DNA of 5,726 nucleotides from Pseudomonadota bacterium (lineage in GTDB: Bacteria; Pseudomonadota; Alphaproteobacteria; Acetobacterales; Acetobacteraceae), in NCBI GenBank assembly GCA_021826565.1, contig JAKAZJ010000154.1, positions 1 through 5,726 on the forward strand, in the 5' to 3' direction. Made by a program: the position numbers and the translations under genes. Shown one piece after another: positions 1 through 5,504 of the stretch. How positions within the stretch are numbered: the first letter of the stretch is position 1; each line of letters begins with the position of its first letter. The notes under the pieces were generated by a model. That model was not told where the DNA came from. It ran no database searches and worked only from the letters and a program-made list of their open reading frames with translations.

Positions 1-100
1 TTTCGGCGCCGTAATCGGCCAGCCGCAAGGTGCAGGACGGACCGACCACGACCGAGGTGAGGTCGAGAATACGGATGCCGGCAAGGGGAGCGGGGGACAT
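1..100 (-). CDS. CaiB/BaiF family III CoA-transferase, N-terminal fragment
   Basis: Only the first 33 codons are present; the gene runs off the left edge. Translated on the minus strand, the fragment begins [20 protein letters not shown] and continues [13 protein letters not shown]. This is the characteristic N-terminus of family III CoA-transferases: a short PLxGIRVLDLT strand, a GP turn, then a helix ending in LADxGA. Members such as formyl-CoA:oxalate or carnitine CoA-transferases move CoA between carboxylic acids in the cytoplasm; the substrate here cannot be told from the fragment. I chose ATG at 100 because family proteins usually start just before this motif. ATG at 133 and ATG at 181 are in the same frame and also open. 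The latter directly follows the TGA of the upstream molybdoenzyme gene (TGAATG), so the two genes are probably co-transcribed. Family assignment is firm; start and substrate are not. Confidence 0.85.
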   Translation of the reverse strand, partial: MSPAPLAGIRILDLTSVVVGPSCTLRLADYGAE

Positions 101-181
101 GGCGGGCCTGTACTGCGGTTCGTCCCCGGTCATAGCCGTCGCCCCGGATTTGCCCAAACCGGGAGCCGGAAGCTGCGTCAT

Positions 182-2416
182 TCACCCCGGCGCATGGGGG
201 GCAATCTCCACCGCATTCGCGTTATAGGTGGTGGCGCCACAGCGCGCGGCGTAATCGGCCGCAAGCGCGTTCGCCGCCCCGCCCTGGTCCACCCCATCGG
301 CATCGGGCGCGAACCACGCCCCTTCCTTGATCGCGACCACGCCGGGCGCGATCCGGCGCGTCACCTCGGCGCGCAGCCGCACTTGCCCCTGGGCGTTGAA
401 CACCGTCACCGCCGCGCCGTGCGCGATCGCGCGCGGCGCGGCGTCATCGGGATGGATCCAGACCGTGTCCGGATCGATCCGCGCCAGCCCTGGCTGGTTG
501 CCGTGGATCGAATGGGTGCGGGCGCGGGATTTAGGCGAACAGAGATGCAGCGGATAGGCCGGGGAAGGCGCGGCGCGCGGATCGAGCGGCGGCACCCAGG
601 CCGGGATCGGCGGAATCGGGCCGAGGCCGCAAGGGTCCGGATCGGCCGCCAGCGCCGGGCAATACAGCTCGATCTTCCCCGAGGGGGTGGAGAACGGATA
701 GGCGGCCCCCTCGCGGATTTCGCGCGCATAGGCCACGGCATCCTTGGGCGGGGCGAAGCGGGCCACGCCGGCGCTGGCGAAGGCGTCGAAATCATCCACC
801 GCTTTCGCGGTCAGGTCGCGTAGCCAGTCAGCCTCGGCGCGGTCGTTGTAGCCGGCGATGCCGAGGCGGTCGGCAAGCGCGCCGAAAATGTCGATATCGT
901 TGCGGCATTCGCCGACCGGCGCGATCGCCTGGCGCATATAGATGGCGTAATGCCCGGCACCGGCCCAGGGGGTATGGACGTCGTTCCTCTCCCAAAATGT
1001 GGTTGCCGGCAGCACGATATCCGCGTGCCGCGCCGTGGGGGTCAGGAAATGGTCCTGCGCGACGATGAATTCCACGCCGTCCAGGCTGGCCGCCATGCGC
1101 GCCGCGTTCGGCGCCTGGTTGAACAGATTGCCACCCGCCGCATAGATCAGCCTTATATCGGCGGGGTAGCCCCCGGCCCGCCCGCGCGCCAGCAGATCGG
1201 CCAGCAGCGGGGAGGCGACGCGCGCGTCGATCGGATTCGCCCCCGTCGGCAGCCGCGCGATCCCCGAAGCGCCGGTGGCGCCGTTGGAGGTGGAGGAATT
1301 GCCGCCCGCCACGCCGACATTCCCGGTGATGGCGGCCAGCCCGCAGGCGGCGCGGTGAAACTGCTCGCCCAGCGCGGTCCGTCCCGGCGCATACCCGGCC
1401 TGGAACGCGGCCGGGCGCGTGGTGGCGAAATCGCGCGCGAGGCGGCGCAGCGTCTCGGCCGGCACGCCGGTGATCGGCGCGGCCCATTCCGGGGTTTTCG
1501 CCACGCCGTCGGCAAGCCCAAGCAGGTAGCTGCGCCAGGAACTGCCCGCGACCGCGTCTTCCGGCAGATGCGCCTCGTCGAAGCCCAGGACGAAGCGATC
1601 GCAGAACGCCTGATCGTGCAGCGCCTCGGTCACGATCACCTGCGCCATCGCCAGCAACGCGGCGGTGTCGGTACCGGGGCGGATGAAGATGTGCTCATCG
1701 GCCAGTTGACGGCTGGTCTCGGTGCGCCGTGGATCGATGCAGACGATGCGGGTGCCGCGGCGTTTCGCTTCCCGAAGCCAGGCCAGGGTGCCGGTGCCGA
1801 ACGTGCCGTCGCCGGGACTCCAGCCCCACATCAGGATCAGTTTCGAATTGGGAAAATCGGTCGGCTCGCGGCCCGCCGCCTTATGGCCGGTGCGCGGGCC
1901 ATAGGTGGTGCGGATGGCAAAAATCTCGGCTTCGGCCGACATGTTCGACCACAGCACCGTGCAGCCGCCGAACATGTACAGGAATCGCTGCGCCGCGCTG
2001 CGCCCGTGCAGCACCGACAGGCTGCCGCTGCGCGAGGCGTCCAGGATCGCGGCCGGGCCATAGGTATCGCGCACGCGGCGCAACTGCCCCGCCACCTCGT
2101 CCAGGGCTTCGTCCCACGAAATCGGCGCGAAGGCGCCGGAGCCGCGCGGGCCGGTACGGCGCAGCGGGTGGAGCAGCCGGTCGGGATGGGCCATGCGCTC
2201 CACCTGCCCCACACCGCGGCCGCAGGCGGGTAGCGGCGGATGGTCCGGGTTCCAACGGCGCGCGTCGGTGGAGATATGCACGATCTTCCCGTCGCGGACA
2301 TGCGCGTTGACCACGCAGCGCCCGCCGCAATTATGCCCGCAGGTGGAGGTGACGACGGTCTCGTCAGCGCTGCGCGGGGCGGGCCGGGGGGATTCGTAGA
2401 TCGTGGCGTGGGACAT
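182..2416 (-). CDS. DmsA-like molybdopterin oxidoreductase, iron-sulfur type, no Tat signal
   Basis: A complete 744-residue member of the DMSO reductase superfamily, which uses a bis-molybdopterin guanine dinucleotide cofactor for oxygen-atom transfer, typically reducing sulfoxides or N-oxides. A [4Fe-4S] motif is seen at Cys26-X3-Cys30-X3-Cys34-X30-Cys65. Arg67 stands two residues after the fourth Cys, as in DmsA rather than the Lys of many relatives. Residues 65-105 (CGRG, HPDRLLHPLRR, ISWDEALD) and 243-370 (IRPGTDTAALL, DGVAKTPEWA, ITGVPAE, AITGNVGVAGGN) closely follow DmsA. Ser160 in SNMSAE aligns with the DmsA molybdenum-ligand serine by my hand alignment. The C-terminal cofactor-capping domain runs from about residue 620. 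The N-terminus has only 25 residues before Cys26, no twin-arginine motif and no hydrophobic stretch. A TAG stop four codons upstream rules out a longer start, so the enzyme is probably cytoplasmic. No DmsB- or DmsC-like partner is adjacent. The exact substrate is unknown. Confidence 0.93.
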   Translation of the reverse strand: MSHATIYESPRPAPRSADETVVTSTCGHNCGGRCVVNAHVRDGKIVHISTDARRWNPDHPPLPACGRGVGQVERMAHPDRLLHPLRRTGPRGSGAFAPISWDEALDEVAGQLRRVRDTYGPAAILDASRSGSLSVLHGRSAAQRFLYMFGGCTVLWSNMSAEAEIFAIRTTYGPRTGHKAAGREPTDFPNSKLILMWGWSPGDGTFGTGTLAWLREAKRRGTRIVCIDPRRTETSRQLADEHIFIRPGTDTAALLAMAQVIVTEALHDQAFCDRFVLGFDEAHLPEDAVAGSSWRSYLLGLADGVAKTPEWAAPITGVPAETLRRLARDFATTRPAAFQAGYAPGRTALGEQFHRAACGLAAITGNVGVAGGNSSTSNGATGASGIARLPTGANPIDARVASPLLADLLARGRAGGYPADIRLIYAAGGNLFNQAPNAARMAASLDGVEFIVAQDHFLTPTARHADIVLPATTFWERNDVHTPWAGAGHYAIYMRQAIAPVGECRNDIDIFGALADRLGIAGYNDRAEADWLRDLTAKAVDDFDAFASAGVARFAPPKDAVAYAREIREGAAYPFSTPSGKIELYCPALAADPDPCGLGPIPPIPAWVPPLDPRAAPSPAYPLHLCSPKSRARTHSIHGNQPGLARIDPDTVWIHPDDAAPRAIAHGAAVTVFNAQGQVRLRAEVTRRIAPGVVAIKEGAWFAPDADGVDQGGAANALAADYAARCGATTYNANAVEIAPHAPG

Positions 2417-2449
2417 GCCGCCACGCTAACGGCGCGCGCGGCGCCGCGC

Positions 2450-2501
2450 CAGGGTTGCGCACCAAGGTTGTGCACCAGGGTTGCGCATCAGGGTTCCGGC
2501 C
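2450..2501. repeat. 13-bp imperfect tandem repeat in divergent promoter region
   Basis: Four head-to-tail 13-bp units are seen: CAGGGTTGCGCAC (2450), CAAGGTTGTGCAC (2463), CAGGGTTGCGCAT (2476) and a degenerate CAGGGTTCCGGCC (2489). The core GGTTGCGCA is nearly palindromic around TGCGCA. The repeat lies between the divergent starts of the molybdoenzyme gene and the prpB-like gene, where an operator would sit. Ordered short repeats at about one-helical-turn spacing can be regulator binding sites, but no regulator is encoded nearby. A chance low-complexity expansion is the alternative. Confidence 0.6.
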
Positions 2502-2549
2502 CCCTCCCCGTCCCTGCTACACCGGTACGCCCCAGCCCGGACCCGCGCC

Positions 2550-3473
2550 ATGACCTATCTGATCGCCGACGACCTTCCCGCCGCCCCCGCCGGCGCCCGG
2601 TTCCGCGCCCTGCTGGCCCGGCCGGAGATCCTGCAACTCCCCGGCGCGCATAACGGCATCGCCGCGATGCAGGCGCGCCAGGCGGGGTTCGAGGCGGCGT
2701 ATCTGTCGGGTGCCGCGATGACCGCGCAGATGGGCCTGCCCGATCTCGGCATCATCACCGTGGACGAAGTCGCGTTCTTCATCCGCCAGCTATCCCGCGC
2801 CTCCGCTCTGCCGATCCTGGTCGATGGCGATACCGGATACGGCGAAGCGCTGAACGTGATGCACATGGTCCGCTGCTTCGAAGATGCCGGCGCCGCCGCG
2901 GTGCATATCGAAGACCAGTTGCTGCCCAAGAAATGCGGCCATCTGAACGACAAGAAACTGGCCGATCCGCACGACATGGCGGCCAAGATCGCCGCCGCCG
3001 CCCGCGCCCGGCGGCATCTGTTCGTGATCGCCCGCACCGATGCCGCCGCGTCCGAAGGCATCGACGGCGCCGTCGCCCGCGCCGAGCTTTATCTGCAAGC
3101 CGGCGCCGACGCGATCTTCCCCGAGGCGCTGACCACCGCCGAGATGTTCCGCGCATTCGCCGCCCGCGTGCGCGCGCCGCTGCTCGCCAACATGACCGAG
3201 TTCGGCCGCACGCCGTTCTTCACCGCCGCCGAGTTCCAGGACATGGGCTACAGGATGGTGATCTGGCCGGTCAGTTCGCTGCGCGTGGCGAACCAGGCGC
3301 AGGCCGAGCTCTACGCCGCCCTTCGCCGCGACGGCGGCACGCATAACATGGTCGATCGGATGCAGACCCGCGCCCAGCTCTACGACACGATCGGCTATCA
3401 CGCGTTCGAGGCGCTGGACCATTCGATCGCCCGCACGATCATTCCTGAAGCGATGCCGCAGCAGCGCGCGTGA
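2550..3473 (+). CDS. prpB: Isocitrate lyase/PEP mutase family enzyme, probable methylisocitrate lyase
   Basis: The 307-residue product belongs to the isocitrate lyase/PEP mutase superfamily (TIM barrel, cytoplasmic). Methylisocitrate lyase cleaves 2-methylisocitrate to pyruvate and succinate in the methylcitrate route of propionyl-CoA breakdown. Visible motifs in order: YLSG (51-54); VDGDTGYG (91-98), whose Asp92 and Asp94 match the Mg-binding aspartates; HIEDQ (119-123); the lyase signature KKCGH (127-131) with catalytic Cys129; ARTDA (161-165); NMTEFGRTPFF (214-224); and MQTRAQLYDTIGY (271-283), typical of the PrpB C-terminal region. The length fits PrpB (about 295-305). ATG 2550 is chosen because the 23 extra residues from the upstream TTG (2481) resemble no family sequence and come from the repeat DNA; no strong ribosome binding site is seen. 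The stop overlaps the next start. The PKKCGH-LNDKKL loop also resembles 2,3-dimethylmalate lyases, so substrate specificity, and hence the symbol, is tentative. No methylcitrate synthase is in the window. Confidence 0.88.
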   Translation: MTYLIADDLPAAPAGARFRALLARPEILQLPGAHNGIAAMQARQAGFEAAYLSGAAMTAQMGLPDLGIITVDEVAFFIRQLSRASALPILVDGDTGYGEALNVMHMVRCFEDAGAAAVHIEDQLLPKKCGHLNDKKLADPHDMAAKIAAAARARRHLFVIARTDAAASEGIDGAVARAELYLQAGADAIFPEALTTAEMFRAFAARVRAPLLANMTEFGRTPFFTAAEFQDMGYRMVIWPVSSLRVANQAQAELYAALRRDGGTHNMVDRMQTRAQLYDTIGYHAFEALDHSIARTIIPEAMPQQRA

Positions 3474-4558
3474 CGGCCCCGCTGTATATCGGCAGCGAGA
3501 TCTACCGCGGTTCCAGCTACGGTCCGAAGCACCCGCTGGCGGTGCCGCGCGTGTCGGTCTGCACCGATCTCTGCCGCGCGCTGGGCTGGTTGCCGGATGC
3601 GGCGTATCGCGATGCCCCGTGTGCCGACGATGCGGCGCTGACCGCGTTCCACGACCCCGGCTACCTCGCCGCGCTGCGGCGGGCGGAAGCGACGCAGCAT
3701 GTCTCGCCCGAGGATCGCGCCCGCTACCGCCTGGGTGTGGAGGGAAATGCGATCTATCCGGAGATGTATCGCCGCCCCGCCACGTCCGCCGGCGGGGTGC
3801 TGCTGGCCGCGGCACTGACCACGGATGGCGGGATCGTGCATTGTCCGGGCGGTGGCACGCATCACGGCCGGCCGGATCGCGCGTCCGGGTTCTGCTTCCT
3901 CAACGACCCGGTGCTGGGGCTACTGGCCTGGCGCCGGTCGGGCCTGGAGCGGATCGTGTATCTGGATACCGACGCCCATCACGGCGATGGGGTGGAGGAT
4001 GCGTTCGCCGCCGATCCCGCGGTGCTGACGATCAGCCTGCACGAGGCCGGGCGCTGGCCCTTCACCGGCACCGCGCACGCGCCCGGGATCCGCAACTTCC
4101 CGCTGCCGGAAGGATGCAACGACAGCGAATACCGTCAGCTTCTGGACCACGCGGTCCTGCCCGCGATCCGCGCGCATGACCCGCAGGCGATCCTGTGGCA
4201 GGCCGGCGCGGATGCGCTTGCCGAGGACCCGCTGGCGCGGTTGTCGCTGTCCAACGACATCCACCGCCATCTGGCCGCGACGCTGCCGGCGCTGGCGCCG
4301 CGGCTGATCGTGCTGGGCGGTGGCGGCTATAACCCCTACGCCACCGGACGCTGCTGGGCGCTGATCTGGGGCACGTTGAACGGCCACGCCATCCCCGCGC
4401 AGTTGCCGCCCGCGGCCGAGGCGGTCTTGCGCGCGCTGCGCTACGATCGCGCCGCCGGACGCAGCCCGCCGGCGCATTGGTTCACCACGCTGCGCGATCT
4501 TCCCCGCCCGGGGCCGATCCGTCCCGCCGTCACCCGCTTATCGGAGCCGTCCGCATGA
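3470..4558 (+). CDS. Class I histone deacetylase-fold deacylase (AcuC-like)
   Basis: The 362-residue product has the arginase/deacetylase fold of zinc-dependent deacylases (bacterial AcuC, acetylpolyamine amidohydrolases, eukaryotic class I HDACs), which hydrolyse acyl-amide bonds. Seen in order: HP (21-22) in the N-terminal loop; FHDPGYL (60-66); PGGGTHHGR (126-134) with the catalytic pair His131-His132; ASGFCFLND (138-146); LDTDAHHGDGVE (165-176) with zinc ligands Asp168 and His170; QAGADAL (244-250) with the third ligand Asp248; and GGGGYN (283-288) with the transition-state Tyr287. All catalytic residues are intact. The GTG start at 3470 overlaps the TGA of the prpB-like gene in GTGA, and no separate ribosome binding site is visible, so translation probably depends on reinitiation. 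The stop overlaps the next gene by four bases. Bacillus AcuC deacetylates acetyl-CoA synthetase; by analogy this protein may act on an acyl-lysine in short-chain acid metabolism, but that is inference and a small-molecule substrate is equally possible. Confidence 0.92.
   Translation: MTAPLYIGSEIYRGSSYGPKHPLAVPRVSVCTDLCRALGWLPDAAYRDAPCADDAALTAFHDPGYLAALRRAEATQHVSPEDRARYRLGVEGNAIYPEMYRRPATSAGGVLLAAALTTDGGIVHCPGGGTHHGRPDRASGFCFLNDPVLGLLAWRRSGLERIVYLDTDAHHGDGVEDAFAADPAVLTISLHEAGRWPFTGTAHAPGIRNFPLPEGCNDSEYRQLLDHAVLPAIRAHDPQAILWQAGADALAEDPLARLSLSNDIHRHLAATLPALAPRLIVLGGGGYNPYATGRCWALIWGTLNGHAIPAQLPPAAEAVLRALRYDRAAGRSPPAHWFTTLRDLPRPGPIRPAVTRLSEPSA
4543..4546 (+). promoter_or_regulatory. Ribosome binding site for the DUF192 gene
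   Basis: A GGAG stretch sits about eight bases before ATG 4555, inside the 3' end of the deacylase gene. It supports ATG 4555 over the upstream in-frame GTG at 4477, whose extra 26 residues would bury the signal peptide. Confidence 0.5.
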
Positions 4559-5040
4559 ACCGCCGTTTCCTGATCGCCCTCGGGCTGCTGGCCCCCGCCG
4601 TCGCGCTGGGCCAGGCGCTGCATCCCACCGGACCGCAGCCGGAACTGCCGCGCGCGCCTTTGTCCATCGTCACCAGCGCCGGCAAGACGCGGGTGTTTCA
4701 CGTGGAGGTCGCGCGCACCGAGGCGCAGGAGGTGACCGGCCTGATGTTCCGCGACCATGTCGCCGCCGATGGCGGGATGCTGTTCCTGTGGAAGCAGCCG
4801 ATCATTTCGCGGATGTGGATGAAGAACACGCTGGTGCCGCTGGATATGGTGTTCATCGCCGCGGATGGTCGGATCGACAGCATCCTGACCAACACGGTAC
4901 CCCACAGCCTGCGGGTGCTGTCGAGCCACGGCAAGGTGATCGCGACGCTGGAACTGGCCGGCGGGACCACGGCGCGGCTTGGGATTACGGTGGGGGACAA
5001 GGTGGTGCTGCCGGCGGGCAACGGAGCGGCGAAGGGGTGA
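4555..5040 (+). CDS. DUF192 family protein with signal peptide
   Basis: A 161-residue protein. Residues 1-19 form a classic signal peptide: Arg3-Arg4, the hydrophobic core FLIALGLLAPAVAL, and likely cleavage near Gly19 or Ala21, so the product is exported. It lacks a lipobox cysteine. The rest is a complete DUF192 domain: FHVEVARTEAQEVTGLMFR (48-66), GGMLFLW (73-79), the hallmark WMKNT (88-92), PLDMVFI (95-101), DGRIDSI (104-110), TLELAGG (131-137) and GITVGD (143-148). DUF192 proteins are small beta-rich proteins of unknown biochemical function, common in alphaproteobacteria. ATG 4555 overlaps the TGA of the deacylase gene (ATGA), making it the third gene of the operon. An exported protein coupled to two cytoplasmic enzymes may be positional rather than functional linkage. 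Family is certain from the motifs; role unknown. Confidence 0.93.
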   Translation: MNRRFLIALGLLAPAVALGQALHPTGPQPELPRAPLSIVTSAGKTRVFHVEVARTEAQEVTGLMFRDHVAADGGMLFLWKQPIISRMWMKNTLVPLDMVFIAADGRIDSILTNTVPHSLRVLSSHGKVIATLELAGGTTARLGITVGDKVVLPAGNGAAKG

Positions 5041-5094
5041 CCCGGCGCGGCGTAGGTCCCAAACCCACCCGCCCCGCCCGACGCGCCCGAACTG

Positions 5095-5136
5095 CCCGTC
5101 ATGGCCGGGCCTGACCCTACCGCATCCACACATCTC
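5095..5136 (+). repeat. Left arm of 42-bp inverted repeat (dispersed alphaproteobacterial repeat)
   Basis: It pairs with 5277-5318 in inverted orientation; by hand alignment 37 of 42 positions match. The outer 23 bases (core GTCATGGCCGGGC) have one mismatch, and the inner CACACATCTC is identical. The core is the kind of sequence seen in intergenic repeats of Rhizobiales and Rhodospirillales (ATGGCCGGGCTTGACCCGGCCATCCA type). No target-site duplication is visible outside the arms. Confidence 0.75.
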
Positions 5137-5192
5137 ATTGGCCGACCGAATCAAGAGCGTCCCTTCCACGGAATCCGGCGGTCTCCTTAGTA

Positions 5193-5221
5193 TTGACAAG
5201 TGTTCGGGAGCAGTCAGTAAA
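5193..5221 (+). promoter_or_regulatory. Possible sigma-70 promoter
   Basis: A perfect TTGACA (5193-5198) is followed after 17 bases by AGTAAA (5216-5221), a weak -10 box with three of six consensus bases. It sits in the low-GC island between the inverted repeats and would read rightwards. The nearest gene in that direction starts about 280 bases downstream, so it could drive that gene with a long leader, drive a small RNA, or be fortuitous in AT-richer DNA. Confidence 0.3.
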
Positions 5222-5276
5222 TTCCCGGATAGTAACGATAAATCCCGACCAACCTGTTGCTTAATAAAGGGTTCCA

Positions 5277-5318
5277 GAGATGTGTGAATCCCGCAGGGTC
5301 AAGCCCGGCCATGACGGG
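5277..5318 (-). repeat. Right arm of 42-bp inverted repeat
   Basis: This is the inverted partner of 5095-5136. Its outer end GGGTCAAGCCCGGCCATGAC is the reverse complement of the left arm with a single change. A partial, more diverged direct copy (GGGTTCAAGCCTGGC) follows at 5321-5335, suggesting repeated insertion or decay of the same repeat family. Confidence 0.75.
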
Positions 5319-5434
5319 ACGGGTTCAAGCCTGGCAGCGCGTCAGCCTCTCGCCGGGTTGGGATGACACGGGGAGGCTTCGGCCTGTCGGGGTCACCGGG
5401 GACACAAGCCAGCAGGTTTTTCTCGTGCAACCCC

Positions 5435-5464
5435 GGGAATCCTAACCCCACATTAGGGTTTCCC
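5435..5464. other. Strong hairpin upstream of right-edge gene
   Basis: GGGAATCCTAA (5435-5445) pairs with TTAGGGTTTCCC (5453-5464) around the 7-base loop CCCCACA. This gives eleven pairs with one G-U and one bulged T. No T run follows on either strand, so it is not a canonical intrinsic terminator. It lies 40 bases before the GTG at 5505 and could be a leader structure, a protein-binding palindrome, or the end of a transcript from either side. Confidence 0.5.
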
Positions 5465-5504
5465 TCCTATAGCTACCCACTCGCCTCCCCGGTGCCCCCA
5501 CTCC

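Larger units (their letters stand above)
5041..5504. other. Non-coding intergenic region with repeats and hairpins
   Basis: No reading frame here looks like a gene, and I find no tRNA-like cloverleaf. The first 50 bases are plain C-rich DNA. Then come a pair of inverted repeats (5095-5136 and 5277-5318) around an island of 44% GC (44 G/C counted in 5181-5280), a weaker direct copy of part of the repeat at 5321-5334, a small UUCG-type hairpin at 5374-5385, and a long hairpin at 5435-5464. No good rho-independent terminator (GC hairpin plus T run) follows the DUF192 gene. Confidence 0.6.

Noticed and set aside
950..2233. 427-residue plus-strand open frame
   Set aside because: It lies wholly antisense to the molybdoenzyme gene. 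Its translation is rich in Arg, Gly and Ala with no recognisable motif, as expected for the complement of GC-rich coding DNA.
2481..2549. Upstream TTG start adding 23 residues to the prpB-like protein
   Set aside because: The extension lies partly in the tandem repeat, shows no family similarity, and the family length fits ATG 2550.
2790..3815. 341-residue minus-strand open frame
   Set aside because: It is antisense across the junction of two genes with intact catalytic motifs, and its composition is typical of a shadow frame.
4441..5199. 252-residue minus-strand open frame
   Set aside because: It is antisense to the DUF192 gene. Its N-terminal part translates the dispersed repeat (VRPGHDG), a common source of spurious predicted proteins.
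5312..5340. tRNA T-arm-like GGGTTCAAGCC
   Set aside because: The flanks do not pair as a T-stem, and no acceptor or anticodon arm can be found. It is a diverged copy of the adjacent repeat.
5374..5421. Rho-independent terminator (hairpin AGGC-TTCG-GCCT with T5 run at 5417-5421)
   Set aside because: The only stable stem is four pairs and ends more than 30 bases before the T run. No stem sits directly against the T run.
5257..5445. 62-residue plus-strand open frame starting at TTG
   Set aside because: It translates the right repeat arm (GSSPAMTG) and the hairpin region, with no protein-like features or ribosome binding site.
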